Positions 44,001 through 53,088 of a DNA stretch of 64,000 nucleotides are shown here, one piece after another (position 1 is the stretch's first letter; each line of letters opens with the position of its first letter). This DNA comes from Lentimicrobium saccharophilum. Its GTDB lineage: Bacteria > Bacteroidota > Bacteroidia > Bacteroidales > Lentimicrobiaceae. The stretch spans positions 2,172,345 to 2,236,344 of the forward strand of contig NZ_DF968182.1 of NCBI RefSeq assembly GCF_001192835.1, written 5' to 3'. The notes below the pieces were generated by a model. The model was not told the origin of the DNA and made no database searches. It worked only from the letters and a program-made list of their open reading frames with translations. A program made the translations under genes and the position numbers.

Positions 44001-45147
44001 CAATGAAATGGCTGCACCGAGGGTGGCCGCCATCACCGTCACCGTTGCCGGGCTTGATCCCCAGACTGTAACCCTTACCCAGACCGGGGCAGCACCCACA
44101 CTCAATGCCAGTCCGCTCACCTTCCAGGTCGGCGCCGAAGCAGGAAGCGTCCAAAGCAGTGTAACTTCAAACACCACCTGGACAGCCGTCAGCAACCAGC
44201 CTGAATGGTGTACGGTAACCCCTGCCGGATCGGGCAACGGAACTGTTGACATTCAATATACGGAAAACAGCTGGGCTGCGGTACGCACGGCCACCATCAC
44301 CCTGACGGCCGAAGGCACCAGCCCCGTGGAGCTGATACTGATGCAGGACGGAGCCGAGGCTTTCCTTACCGTGGAACCACTGGCACTTCAGGTGAGCGCG
44401 GATGCCGGTGTTGCTGAGGTTAGTATTCAGGCCAATTTCGAGTGGATTGCCGGATCGGACGCCGGCTGGTGCACCGCTGAACCACAGACAGGCAACGGAA
44501 CCGGAACCCTGACCCTGAACTACCAGGAGAATGCTGTTATTGAAGCGCGCACCGCCATTATCACCATCACGGGCAACAGCCTGGAGCAAACGGTCACCCT
44601 TACGCAGGAAGCCGCTGCGCCGAGCCTGGACGTGACACCACTGATTGCCGAAGTATCATACGAAGCCGGATCTTTCGACTTTATCATCACGGCCAATGTT
44701 GACTGGTCGGCAGCCGCCGACTCGGCCTGGCTGAATGTTACCGGCACCGGCAGCGGCAACGGGGTATTGTCGGCTGTATACCAGGCTAACCCCAATTCCG
44801 GATCAAGAACCAGCATCATTACGGTGAATGCAGCCGGACTTGATCCGCAGCAGGTATCGGTAATCCAGGACGGTACCGGATTGGGCATAGTTGAAAACGG
44901 CAGCGAATCCATCAGAATTTATCCCAACCCCGCAAAGGACGAGTTTATAGTGGAGGTTAATCCTGCCGATTTCCCCGAATTTAAGGTACAACTGCTGAAC
45001 CTTACGGGTACCGAAATACTCTCGAAACAATGCAGCGGCAAGGAAAAATATGTGATTGACATCAGCACGGTGAAATCAGGATCCTATATGATCCGCATCA
45101 ATTCCGGCGAAAAAATGATCAATCATGTTATGGTGATTATGAAATAA
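41044..45147 (+). CDS. Large T9SS type A cargo: propeller-like, PKD, CUB, Fn3 and four BACON domains
   Basis: 1367 residues with a signal peptide ending in VFAQ (21). N-terminal region (about 90-510) has regular beta strands around DRWMAAEFSL, DYEKFGIWPDGYYMG and GANRWGDYSLLS, probably a beta-propeller that may hold an enzyme or ligand site. PKD domains at about 528-615 and 617-697, a CUB-like domain at 707-822 (YDAGGPSQNYGNNL, GFELESSANCANDYLSVHNG), an Fn3 domain at 825-930, four BACON domains at 931-1280 (WSAVSDAEWCTVTP-type), and a type A T9SS tail at 1283-1367 (IRIYPNPAKDEFIVEV, GSYMIRI). BACON domains are carbohydrate- or mucin-binding; this is probably a surface adhesin or hydrolase. 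Confidence 0.88.
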   Translation: MKITYTLLLSLLFAAASVFAQDSIVKPAVVGHGTLIGVTPPLRDLPPLTQSEWDEMEAKAHEKLLNPKLRTRTYPYAETALPKGPDGVWQKTMGTNKAMQSDPIVNFQGQTSPYFPPDENGTAGPNHYMQTVNTTYAIYSKTGTLLAGPTNMNLLFGSVPGSNCNDGDPIILYDEMADRWMAAEFSLCGSPDRMLVAVSATNDPTGSWYQYSFNMGGMPDYEKFGIWPDGYYMGTNTSNNTDIYVFEREVMLNGGTNPKMVSFDNPWRPGSVDGFMMVPPVDNDGPAAPAGSPGIFIAHQDDAFGGSADQLWIYELDVDWTTTSNSTFTRVQQINVEPFDSNFGNNWNNIKQPGTSQELDAIPQVIMNVPQYRNFGSYQTIICCHTVDVDATDHAGIRWYELRRTSGDWTIRQQGTYAPDEHSRWMGSIMLNGSNELALGYSVSSSSVYPGIRYTGQTAEEYAQASGIMDVPEGIIWEGTASQTGANRWGDYSLLSVDPADDETFWYTNQYVSGGQRTRIASFNIGPLGPNASFIANNTLPCIDETVNFTDISTGGPVSWSWSFLPNTVTFVEGTSSNSQNPRVQFNALGSYSVTLSATNAGGSNAVTQTNYITVNEANAAFSATPQNIVVNNPVQFIDESTCDVTSWDWNFGEGAEPATATGPGPHQVIYVTTGTKTIALTVNGNNTMTRTDYINVIPDSFNMSNITINTCSGTFYDAGGPSQNYGNNLNQTMVFRSAIPGNQLRVEFTGFELESSANCANDYLSVHNGLTPFAPQLGKWCGSDTPGVITSDNGSGALTFVFRSNASGNYPGWMATISCFSPVTAPQTFTATALSDSEIGLEWQKNAENNDVLIAWSEAGIGQPVNGTTYTTGEALPGGGTVLYTGSLNEFTHSGLNALTTYNYKAFSMTPAMDYSPGLEASATTLNAPPTLAVSPVNIEVDENQGNASFTVTSNSLWSAVSDAEWCTVTPSGNGNGAIEAVYEANEMAAPRVAAITVTVAGLDPQTVTLTQTGAAPTLNASPLTFQVGAEAGSVQSSVTSNTTWTAVSNQPEWCTVTPAGSGNGTVDIQYTENSWAAVRTATITLTAEGTSPVELILMQDGAEAFLTVEPLALQVSADAGVAEVSIQANFEWIAGSDAGWCTAEPQTGNGTGTLTLNYQENAVIEARTAIITITGNSLEQTVTLTQEAAAPSLDVTPLIAEVSYEAGSFDFIITANVDWSAAADSAWLNVTGTGSGNGVLSAVYQANPNSGSRTSIITVNAAGLDPQQVSVIQDGTGLGIVENGSESIRIYPNPAKDEFIVEVNPADFPEFKVQLLNLTGTEILSKQCSGKEKYVIDISTVKSGSYMIRINSGEKMINHVMVIMK

Positions 45148-45183
45148 CTGAACACGGGAATTCTCTGCAGAACATCAACATTC

Positions 45184-45216
45184 GGGCGCTTCAGGCAGAA
45201 GCGTCCGTTTATTTTT
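45184..45216 (+). terminator. Terminator of the large T9SS cargo gene
   Basis: Stem GGGCGCTTC / GAAGCGTCC (one G-T pair) with a 5-base loop, followed by GTTTATTTTTG. Confidence 0.75.
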
Positions 45217-45389
45217 GTCCGGGCTTCCGCAGATAAACCTGCCGGAATATCCGGGCAGGAAATATCGGTGCAGTTGCTCCGCAGGCGGTCCGGGCAGCAT
45301 CTGACAGACGCTCCGACTTTTTTGAAACTCAGGCGTTTTGGCTTAGTATTTAAAATTAGGCTTCGCCATTGGCGGTGAATTACTTTTTA

Positions 45390-45397
45390 TACCTTTG
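45390..45397 (+). promoter_or_regulatory. -7 box of glyA
   Basis: TACCTTTG fits TAnnTTTG and ends 69 bases before the ATG at 45467; TTGG at 45369-45372 is near the -33 place (17-base spacer). Confidence 0.55.
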
Positions 45398-45466
45398 CAC
45401 TGTCAAAACACGGCATTTACAAAGGTCATATTGCACAAAATCAAACATATAAACTACAATTTCATC

Positions 45467-46747
45467 ATGAAAAAAGACAAGCAGGTTTTTGACCTCATCA
45501 AGCAGGAGAAAGAGCGTCAGATGCATGGCATTGAGTTGATTGCTTCTGAAAATTTTGTCAGCCAGCAGGTGCTCGATGCCATGGGTTCGGTACTTACCAA
45601 CAAATACGCCGAAGGATATCCCGGAAAACGTTATTATGGTGGTTGTCAGATTGTTGACCAAACAGAGCAACTGGCCATTGACCGCGCCAAGGCGTTGTTT
45701 GGTGCTGAATGGGCCAATGTGCAGCCCCACTCGGGCGCCCAGGCCAATATGGCTGTGCTGATGACCGTGCTGAAACCCGGCGATACCTTTATGGGGCTGA
45801 ACCTGGCGCATGGCGGACACCTTTCGCATGGATCGCCCGTGAACTCATCGGGTATCCTTTACAAACCGGTTGCTTACGGTGTGGAAGAGGAAACCGGCAC
45901 CATCAACTATGACAAGATGGAAGCCGTGGCCCTGGAGACCAGGCCCAAACTTATCATTGCCGGCGCTTCAGCCTACTCACGCGACTGGGATTATAAGCGC
46001 ATGCGGGCAATTGCCGACAAGATCGGCGCCCTGTTGCTTGCCGATGTGGCCCACCCCGCCGGAATGATTGCGCGCGGCCTGCTCAATGATCCTATTCCTT
46101 ACTGTCACTTTGTAACCACCACCACCCACAAAACACTTCGCGGCCCCCGCGGCGGTATGATCCTGATGGGCAAAGACTTCGAAAATCCATGGGGATTGAA
46201 AACACCCAAGGGCGAAATTAAAATGATGTCGGCCCTGCTCGATTCCGCCGTATTCCCGGGCGTTCAGGGCGGTCCGCTGGAGCATGTGATCGCTTCCAAG
46301 GCCGTTGCTTTCGGCGAGGCCCTTAGCGACGAGTTTATGGAGTATATTATCCAGGTGAAGAAAAACGCCCAGGTAATGGCCAAAGCTTTTGTTGACAAAG
46401 GCTACCACGTCATTTCCGGTGGCACCGACAACCACCTGATGCTGATCGACCTCCGTTCCAAATTCCCCGATCTTACCGGAAAGGTGGCTGAGAACACCCT
46501 GGTGAAAGCCGATATTACCATCAATAAAAACATGGTTCCCTTCGACAGCCGTTCACCGTTTACCACCTCGGGCATCCGCGTAGGAACCCCCGCCATTACC
46601 ACCCGCGGCCTGAAAGAAGAACACATGGGAATTATAGTAAACCTGATTGACGAGGTACTTTCAAATCCGGAAGACGAAACGGTGGTTGATGCCGTGCGTT
46701 TAAAAGTAAATGAACTGATGAGCAGTTTTCCTCTTTTTGCATGGTAA
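45467..46747 (+). CDS. glyA: Serine hydroxymethyltransferase GlyA
   Basis: 426 residues from the ATG at 45467 ([18 protein letters not shown]); earlier in-frame codons overlap the promoter box. Motifs: [38 protein letters not shown] and the PLP-lysine region [13 protein letters not shown], all standard. It turns serine and tetrahydrofolate to glycine and 5,10-methylene-THF in the cytosol. It lies alone with its own promoter and terminator. Confidence 0.97.
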   Translation: MKKDKQVFDLIKQEKERQMHGIELIASENFVSQQVLDAMGSVLTNKYAEGYPGKRYYGGCQIVDQTEQLAIDRAKALFGAEWANVQPHSGAQANMAVLMTVLKPGDTFMGLNLAHGGHLSHGSPVNSSGILYKPVAYGVEEETGTINYDKMEAVALETRPKLIIAGASAYSRDWDYKRMRAIADKIGALLLADVAHPAGMIARGLLNDPIPYCHFVTTTTHKTLRGPRGGMILMGKDFENPWGLKTPKGEIKMMSALLDSAVFPGVQGGPLEHVIASKAVAFGEALSDEFMEYIIQVKKNAQVMAKAFVDKGYHVISGGTDNHLMLIDLRSKFPDLTGKVAENTLVKADITINKNMVPFDSRSPFTTSGIRVGTPAITTRGLKEEHMGIIVNLIDEVLSNPEDETVVDAVRLKVNELMSSFPLFAW

Positions 46748-46771
46748 TCAGCAATCTGTAATAGTTTTTAT

Positions 46772-46796
46772 AAGCCATCCCACGGGGTGGCTTTTT
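46772..46796 (+). terminator. Terminator of glyA
   Basis: Stem AAGCCATCCC / GGGGTGGCTT (one T-G pair), a 2-base apex that opens to a small loop, and TTTTT behind it. Confidence 0.8.
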
Positions 46797-46860
46797 CGTT
46801 CAGGGTAATAACTACCGGTAAAGCCCGGTAAACAGGTTTCGCTTATTTGAAGTGAAATCC

Positions 46861-46868
46861 TATTTTTG
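46861..46868 (+). promoter_or_regulatory. -7 box of the L,D-transpeptidase gene
   Basis: TATTTTTG fits TAnnTTTG; it ends 13 bases before the ATG at 46882. Confidence 0.55.
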
Positions 46869-46881
46869 TAAAAAAACTACC

Positions 46882-48609
46882 ATGAGGTACTTCATTCTAT
46901 TGATTTCTACGCTGGGAATCATTGCCTGCTCAAGAACACCGGATCAGCCTGCCGGACCGGTTAACCGCAAAGCCCTGACCCGTGACAGCCTGAGGCGAAT
47001 TGCGGAAGCCAGGTTTCAGGATACCCGCACGGCTTCTGCCGGCGCTATCAGAGAGATCATAGAAACAAGAGAGCCCGACGACCGGTATAAAGCCCGGGGC
47101 GTTTCACTATATTCTTCGGTACTGCTGCCAAAACTTTACATAGAGAACAATTTCAATCTATTATGGATCAACCATTTTGATTCAATCCATAAAGTGGAAG
47201 AGATGTCGGCTTTTCTCGAAGACATTATTTTCCACGGATTGATTCCTGAACACTATCATGCTGCTGAAATCAGACAATCGCTGACAGAACTGGCGAAAGA
47301 CAGTGCGCTGATCTATAATTCAACTTTCCTGGCGAACCTCGATCTTCTGCTCAGCGACGCCTGGTTTATGGCGGCTTCGCACCTCTATTTCGGCAAAATA
47401 GATCCTGAAAGCCTGGAGGCGCAGTGGGGCATCAGGAGGGATAAGCCCGACATCCCCTTTGACCGCTATCTGAAAACTATGCTCAGCCAGGAAACCGTGG
47501 AAGAAGGTTTCAGGCACTTTTATCCGCCCCATCCGGGCTATGAAGCCATGGTTGCAGAAGCAAAAAGGCTCACAACGTTAAAGGACGGGGATTTCAGCAT
47601 CAAAGCCGACCTGAAAAACAGCTCTCTTAAACCCGGAGACTCTTCGGCATATATTGCAGAAATTAAAAGAAAACTTGCATTTCTGGGTTTATATACGCCC
47701 GATACCCTGACAAATCCTGATAAATATGACGACAGGCTGTTGGAATCGGTTAAGAAACTTCAGGAACATTTTGGCTACAATACCGACGGCGCCATCGGGA
47801 AAAACGCGTTCAAAGCCCTTAATATGACTGTGGAGCAACGGATCGGACAGCTATATGTCAATATGGAGCGCCTCCGGTGGATGCCTGACTCGCTGGAACA
47901 CACTTATATTCAAGTAAATATTGCCGATTTCACCCTGGATGTCTTCAGGGAAGGCGACACCCTGCTGCGCATGCGAACCATTGTGGGGAAAGAATACCGG
48001 GAAACCCCCGTCTTCAATGCACGCATCACCTACCTGGTATTCAGCCCTTCGTGGACGGTTCCGCCGACCATACAGCGCAAGGATGTGATTCCTGAAGTAC
48101 GCAGAAATACCGGATATCTTGCAAGGAAAAACATGAAAGTCTATGATTCAAAGGGCAGGCTGGTGGATCCGGCTTCCGTCAACTGGAGCCGCGACGGTAT
48201 GCGCTATACCATCAGGCAATCACCGGGAGCACAAAATGCACTCGGAAAGGTGAAATTCATGTTCCCGAACAAACACAACATTTACCTTCACGACACCCCT
48301 TCGCGCAATCTGTTCGCCCGCGACGAACGGACCTTCAGTTCAGGCTGCATCCGCATCGAAAAGCCCTATGATCTTGCCCTGATATTGATGTCGGATATGG
48401 AAGGATGGACGCCGGAACGTATCCGGCAGGCCATGGACGCCGGCATCGAAAAGACTGTCGTCCTGAAAAATCCGGCCGGGGTGTATCTCACTTACCTCAC
48501 GGCCTGGGGGACAAAAGCAGGAGTCATTCATTACCGAACAGATATTTACAACCGTGATGCTGAAATGCTGAAAGCACTCAGAGAAAAGCATACCAAATGG
48601 AAAACCTGA
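46882..48609 (+). CDS. L,D-transpeptidase of the LdtD/YcbB type, lipoprotein
   Basis: 575 residues from the ATG at 46882. Lipoprotein signal with GIIAC near residue 16. A helical N-terminal scaffold (about 85-240), a peptidoglycan-binding domain (about 250-315: YIAEIKRKLAFLGLYTP, VKKLQEHFGYNTDGAIGKNAFKALN) and a YkuD domain (about 345-500) with the catalytic HDTPSR and SSGCIRIE (Cys489). These enzymes make 3-3 cross-links between meso-DAP residues in peptidoglycan or attach proteins to it. The size and order match E. coli LdtD. The downstream gene codes for a different transpeptidase. Confidence 0.92.
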   Translation: MRYFILLISTLGIIACSRTPDQPAGPVNRKALTRDSLRRIAEARFQDTRTASAGAIREIIETREPDDRYKARGVSLYSSVLLPKLYIENNFNLLWINHFDSIHKVEEMSAFLEDIIFHGLIPEHYHAAEIRQSLTELAKDSALIYNSTFLANLDLLLSDAWFMAASHLYFGKIDPESLEAQWGIRRDKPDIPFDRYLKTMLSQETVEEGFRHFYPPHPGYEAMVAEAKRLTTLKDGDFSIKADLKNSSLKPGDSSAYIAEIKRKLAFLGLYTPDTLTNPDKYDDRLLESVKKLQEHFGYNTDGAIGKNAFKALNMTVEQRIGQLYVNMERLRWMPDSLEHTYIQVNIADFTLDVFREGDTLLRMRTIVGKEYRETPVFNARITYLVFSPSWTVPPTIQRKDVIPEVRRNTGYLARKNMKVYDSKGRLVDPASVNWSRDGMRYTIRQSPGAQNALGKVKFMFPNKHNIYLHDTPSRNLFARDERTFSSGCIRIEKPYDLALILMSDMEGWTPERIRQAMDAGIEKTVVLKNPAGVYLTYLTAWGTKAGVIHYRTDIYNRDAEMLKALREKHTKWKT

Positions 48610-48738
48610 GCATGAAAATAATTTCAGTACCCTGATCCGGTCCGGGCTTTCACTTTTTTTTATCCTTACGGTAAAAGCAATTGAAGAAATGCAGATTTTT
48701 GCGGCACGACATCGAAGTTAAAATTAATCAATTCTAAA

Positions 48739-49410
48739 GTGCCTGTTATCAAATATTTGCGCATACTGCTACTGACAGCGGTCTGCTTGTTATATGTACC
48801 ATTCCCTTCGTTCAATGCGCAGGCCGGTGAACCGCTGACCACCGGAAAAACGACCGAAGCGTTCAACCTTTCTGCCTTTGCTGATAAACTCAATCCCTCG
48901 CTGATCCGGAGTTTGTTTGAGCGTTTGCCAGGCTTCCTGCCCCTGGCCAGTAACAAAATCATTACCATTATTGACTTTTCAATGCCCAGCACCGCCCGCC
49001 GTTTATGGACCATCAACCTGGAAACCGGCGAAGTCCTCTATAATACCCTGGTAGCTCACGGCAGAAATACGGGGCAAAACATCGCTGAGAAATTCTCGAA
49101 CATTCCGCAATCCTATCAGAGCAGCCTGGGGTTTTATCTGACCGGCCAGGTTTATACAGGAAAACACGGACATTCACTAAGGTTAAAGGGGCTTGAGAAA
49201 AACATCAACGACAAGGCATGGGAGCGGGCCATTGTGATCCACGGGGCCGATTATGTGAGCGAATCATTTATCAAAGCGCACGGCCGGCTGGGACGCAGCC
49301 ACGGATGCCCGGCAATCCCGCCCGAAATCACCGAAGATTTCATCAGTACCATCAAAGAGGGATCCCTGCTTTTTATCTACCATCCAGGATATGATCAACG
49401 GGCCGGCTGA
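48739..49410 (+). CDS. Murein L,D-transpeptidase catalytic domain protein (YkuD_2 family)
   Basis: 223 residues from a GTG at 48739, which gives a signal peptide (LRILLLTAVCLLYVPFPSFNAQAG). The C-terminal catalytic domain has AHGRNTGQN, IHGADYV (His168) and HGRLGRSHGCPAIPPE (His188, Cys190), the signature of the YkuD_2 group, which is not alignable with the YkuD domain of the gene upstream. Probably a periplasmic peptidoglycan-modifying enzyme. It begins 129 bases after the LdtD-type gene; the two could work on the same envelope. Confidence 0.85.
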   Translation: MPVIKYLRILLLTAVCLLYVPFPSFNAQAGEPLTTGKTTEAFNLSAFADKLNPSLIRSLFERLPGFLPLASNKIITIIDFSMPSTARRLWTINLETGEVLYNTLVAHGRNTGQNIAEKFSNIPQSYQSSLGFYLTGQVYTGKHGHSLRLKGLEKNINDKAWERAIVIHGADYVSESFIKAHGRLGRSHGCPAIPPEITEDFISTIKEGSLLFIYHPGYDQRAG

Positions 49411-49458
49411 AGCAGCGGACATTGTTTTATAATATCATCGTCCGGCAGGTGTATCCAC

Positions 49459-50457
49459 CTAAAAATGGTAATTGAAGCCGAATAAAAGATCTATACCGGA
49501 TCCATCCGGAGTCCTCAACTGATTGTCCATTGGCGCATACCCACCTCCGGATTCAAATTTATACGCAGCATTGTAATACTTCAACCCATAGATGACCGAC
49601 CATTTTTCGGAGGGGTTCATTTCAAATATGCCCGTTACATGAAATCCGGCCGTACCTCCATAACTCCAGTTATCATCAAAACCGCCATCAACTTTACTTC
49701 CCTTGATTTTCAGTTCAGGAGACAGGAAAAGATCCGGACCCGCGCCCAGTTTGATCCGCATGGCATCACCTCCGTCAATCGGAATAATGACCGAAGGGGT
49801 GACAGAGACAATGAAGCGGTTGAAATTGGTATTGGCGTTTTTCAGGTAAGGCCTCAGGCCGCTGCTCTGGTAAATTGCTTCAACAGCCAGGTCGAAATGC
49901 CTGCTGAACTCATAGCCATATCGGATCCCAGCGCCCAAACCACCTCCGAAACTGACCTTTGAATCGTCCCCGTCAACGGTGGTAAACATCGGGAAATTTT
50001 CAAACCCGAATCCGACGCCAAGGCTGATGCCGATCCGGTGATCAGGCCGGTCGACAGGTATATTGCGGCCATCCAGTTCGCGCAACTCCCCGCTCCGGAT
50101 AACCGGAAGCGCTGAAACGCTGTCAACAAGGATTAACTCGGGCACCGACGACCAGAAAGTCATCTTCAGCCCCATCCGGATATAGTATATGCGGTCCTCT
50201 TCCACTTTCAGGGTCAGATCCGGTTGCACGGATTTATTGATCCGGAAGGTATAATCGCCAGGTGTCGCATCGAATGAATAAAAGGATGCATTCTTCAGCC
50301 GGATCAGCAATGTGTCGTTAACGTTAATTTTATAGGTTACCACTGATCCCTGGTAGATGTTCTCCCGGTAAAGCACGATGCTGCTTTTGTTCTGTCCGCT
50401 TACAAACAAAGAAAGCAGCATGAATGCCGCCATTCCGGTAAAAAAGATCCGATTCAT
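49459..50457 (-). CDS. Outer-membrane beta-barrel family protein
   Basis: 332 residues with a signal peptide (FFTGMAAFMLLSLFVSG). The N-terminal part (about 22-115) is a small beta domain with a DUF2846-like look (IVLYRENIYQGSVVTYKINVNDT), followed by a barrel (about 135-332) with alternating strands and a C-terminal aromatic (LFGFNYHF). No specific function is recognised. It is convergent with the YkuD_2 gene. Confidence 0.8.
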   Translation of the reverse strand: MNRIFFTGMAAFMLLSLFVSGQNKSSIVLYRENIYQGSVVTYKINVNDTLLIRLKNASFYSFDATPGDYTFRINKSVQPDLTLKVEEDRIYYIRMGLKMTFWSSVPELILVDSVSALPVIRSGELRELDGRNIPVDRPDHRIGISLGVGFGFENFPMFTTVDGDDSKVSFGGGLGAGIRYGYEFSRHFDLAVEAIYQSSGLRPYLKNANTNFNRFIVSVTPSVIIPIDGGDAMRIKLGAGPDLFLSPELKIKGSKVDGGFDDNWSYGGTAGFHVTGIFEMNPSEKWSVIYGLKYYNAAYKFESGGGYAPMDNQLRTPDGSGIDLLFGFNYHF

Positions 50458-50656
50458 CTTTACTGTTATTAATGATTGAAATAGAATTATTACCGGCTAT
50501 CCGGGGTCATCCGGGAGTTCAGGCGGAAAGTTTTTATAATATCAAACCGCCATTGACTTCACGGGCAGAAATATAAAGTAAATATAACGAATATTTCAAT
50601 AACAACAGCACACCAGGTTGAAAAGAATGTCCGGTCATTCAACACTCGGGAGAGAA

Positions 50657-52810
50657 TCAGCTTTTTCTGCCCAGCAGCAACACAGAGGCTTTACCGTCAA
50701 TCCAGGCGGCTCCGGCATCCCGTTGATCACGGTAGCAATCGGGGGTGGAAATAATCAGGTCGTAAGCTGAGAAATCATCTGTAATATCAGAAAGGAAAAC
50801 CTCCCTTAAAGCCTTGATTTCACGGCCCTTTACCGGAACGGCAGGAGGAAGTATACAGGCTGAATCAATCGTGCTCTGCGGATTAAACCTTGCCACCAGT
50901 TCATAGAGCCAGGCTTCGCTGCCTGACTCGGTGATGATAAGCACCTTTTCAGGTTTCACAAAACCCTTGTCGATGAACAGGCCTACGTTACAGCGCGCGT
51001 TATCAAAGAAATAGCGTGCTTTTCCGCCGGTTTCATCATGGCTCAGCAAGGGTCTTGAGCTTCCAACGATAAGGAGATCGAACTTTCCCCGCCTTGCCGT
51101 TTTAACAATCTCCTGGGAAACATTTTCCGCAGTCCGGTAAATGGTTTTGACATCAATGCCGTTTTCGGCGGCAACTTCATGCACCTTCCTGAAAGCTTCC
51201 TCTTCAAAGAGTTTCGCATTTTTCATGGAAATCTCCGTATTCGGGGTCAGGTGCAGTGCGGTAATTTTCAGGTTATTGCGTGATCTGTTGAACAGATTGC
51301 CCGCCAGTGAACTCAACCGGCCTCCCGCTTCGGGCGGGCCAAAGGCAATCAATACCCTGAACACCGGCTTCCCGGTGTAGTCAGTATCGGTTGATGGATA
51401 AAAATAATAAATCAGCGCCATGGCCGGGCCTGTCATAAAGGTTGTAACAAGGGCCATCAGAACCAGAATTGTAAAGATCTCGGGTGATAACACGCCGATA
51501 TCATAACCTATATTCAGTGCTACCAGTTCGATCAATCCGCGGGTATTCATCAGTGCGCCGAGCAACAAGCTGTCTTTCCATGATTGACCGGTCATCCGGG
51601 AAGCCAACGCGGTGCCGGCAAACTTTCCGGCAACGCCCACGGCAACCACCAGCAATGCCGTCAGCCAAAGACCGGGTTCATTCAGCAGTCCGATTTCCGT
51701 GCGCAAACCGGTATAGACAAAGAACAGGGGCAGCAAGAGCACAAGGCTCACATCTTCCAGCTTTTCCGCCATTATCTGCTTGAACCGCACATTATCAGGG
51801 ATGATTACCCCGGCCATAAACGCACCGAAAAGGGCATGGATCCCTATCACTTCTGTGATATATGATGAAACAAGCATGATACTGAGTACAATGGCGACCA
51901 CCATTTTGCTGATGGTTTCACGTACCGTGTATTTCCGGGCCACTTTGCCAAGCAGGGGCCTGACAATCAGAAGCATGACCAGGACATACACAAGAGAAAG
52001 AAAAATTGTCAACAGGGCTCCGCTGATGGCGCTTGCATTGGCGATAGCTACCACAAGGGCCAGTATTCCCCAGGCCGTAATATCATTGACCGCAGCACAG
52101 GTAATGGCGGTGATCCCGAGGGGAGTCCGCGTCATTCCCCTTTCCTGAACAATGCGGGCAAGCACCGGGAAAGCGGTAATACTCATCGCTATACCCATAA
52201 ACAGGGCAAATGGCACATAGCGGCCACCCGGCAGTGAGAACTTCTCAAAAAGGAAATATGACAAACCCACACCCAGCACAAAAGGCACCACGATACTGGC
52301 ATTGCTGATAAATACCGCCGCTCCGGCCCGCTGTTTCAGCACACCGATATCGAGTTCCATACCGATGATAAACATGAAAAGGATCAACCCGATCTGACTC
52401 AGAAACTGGAGGTTACCGATGGAGGTTTCGGGAAACAGAAAAATGGTTGCTTCAGGGAAATACAATCCGAGCAGGGACGGTCCTAGCATAATTCCGGCAA
52501 GGATCTCCCCGATTACCGTGGGCTGTCTGATCAAAGACATGATCCAGCCGAGCATTCTGGATGCAAGGATAATAACCAATATCTGAAGAATCAGTATAGA
52601 GAGCGGATGGTGTAAACTGATCACATCGGCCAGGTTGAATACTCCGCTGTGCCCGTTTGCAGCATTTCCTTGCGGGGCAGAGCCGGGGATGGCTGTCTCC
52701 AGCATCTTTCCTGCATCCAGGATAAACCATAGCACTACAGCCACCACTGAAATCATGGCAAGATTAAAAAATGCGCTGAACTTACCGGAACTTCCGCCAA
52801 TTCCTTTCAT
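50657..52810 (-). CDS. Cation:proton antiporter (Kef/CPA2 type) with C-terminal universal-stress-protein domain
   Basis: 717 residues. An N-terminal helix (about 12-30), then a Na+/H+-exchanger-type core (about 65-485) with a dozen or so helices; GITAITCAAVNDITAWGIL and ALFGAFMAGVIIPD carry the family's conserved acidic and Asn/Asp residues. Residues 500-717 resemble one or two USP folds (FDLLIVGSSRPLLS is the nucleotide-loop-like motif). Such fusions are known; the USP part may sense ATP and regulate K+ or Na+ exchange. It lies alone on the minus strand, with 68 bases to xseB. Confidence 0.9.
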   Translation of the reverse strand: MKGIGGSSGKFSAFFNLAMISVVAVVLWFILDAGKMLETAIPGSAPQGNAANGHSGVFNLADVISLHHPLSILILQILVIILASRMLGWIMSLIRQPTVIGEILAGIMLGPSLLGLYFPEATIFLFPETSIGNLQFLSQIGLILFMFIIGMELDIGVLKQRAGAAVFISNASIVVPFVLGVGLSYFLFEKFSLPGGRYVPFALFMGIAMSITAFPVLARIVQERGMTRTPLGITAITCAAVNDITAWGILALVVAIANASAISGALLTIFLSLVYVLVMLLIVRPLLGKVARKYTVRETISKMVVAIVLSIMLVSSYITEVIGIHALFGAFMAGVIIPDNVRFKQIMAEKLEDVSLVLLLPLFFVYTGLRTEIGLLNEPGLWLTALLVVAVGVAGKFAGTALASRMTGQSWKDSLLLGALMNTRGLIELVALNIGYDIGVLSPEIFTILVLMALVTTFMTGPAMALIYYFYPSTDTDYTGKPVFRVLIAFGPPEAGGRLSSLAGNLFNRSRNNLKITALHLTPNTEISMKNAKLFEEEAFRKVHEVAAENGIDVKTIYRTAENVSQEIVKTARRGKFDLLIVGSSRPLLSHDETGGKARYFFDNARCNVGLFIDKGFVKPEKVLIITESGSEAWLYELVARFNPQSTIDSACILPPAVPVKGREIKALREVFLSDITDDFSAYDLIISTPDCYRDQRDAGAAWIDGKASVLLLGRKS

Positions 52811-52878
52811 TGTGTCAACAGAAAATATTTAGAAAAAACTCTCTTTAATAAAAGGCCCGGTAATCAATACCCCTGCTG

Positions 52879-53088
52879 CTACTCAGCACTTTCATCCTCA
52901 ATGCTTTTCAGAATTGAATTCACCTCCTTCTCGGTGGAGGTCAGTTTATTGCGGCAAAACCGGATCAATTCCGCCGCCCGTTTTACCTTTTCCGATAATT
53001 CATCTACCCCTATGGAAGCGTTCTCAATTTCCGAAACGATGGTCTCCAGCTCTGCAATGGCCTGCGCGTATGTGATTGACTTGCTCAT
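52879..53088 (-). CDS. xseB: Exodeoxyribonuclease VII small subunit
   Basis: 69 residues: SITYAQAIAELETIVSEIENASIGVDELSEKVKRAAELIRFC is the standard XseB coiled-coil sequence (written in parts: AELETIVSEIE and LSEKVKRAAEL). Several small subunits bind the XseA large subunit and let it digest single-stranded DNA. ATG at 53088 overlaps the xseA stop by 4 bases (ATGA), so translation is coupled. Confidence 0.95.
   Translation of the reverse strand: MSKSITYAQAIAELETIVSEIENASIGVDELSEKVKRAAELIRFCRNKLTSTEKEVNSILKSIEDESAE

Larger units (their letters stand above)
45148..45466. other. Intergenic region before glyA
   Basis: 319 bases: terminator of the large cargo at the left, glyA promoter box at the right. 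No ORF with support. Confidence 0.6.

Noticed and set aside
50458-50656. AT-rich inverted repeat AAATAT-N5-ATATTT and GGCGG/CCGCC pair ahead of the beta-barrel gene
   Set aside because: Short arms in AT-rich DNA are expected by chance, and no T-tract or promoter box is linked to them.
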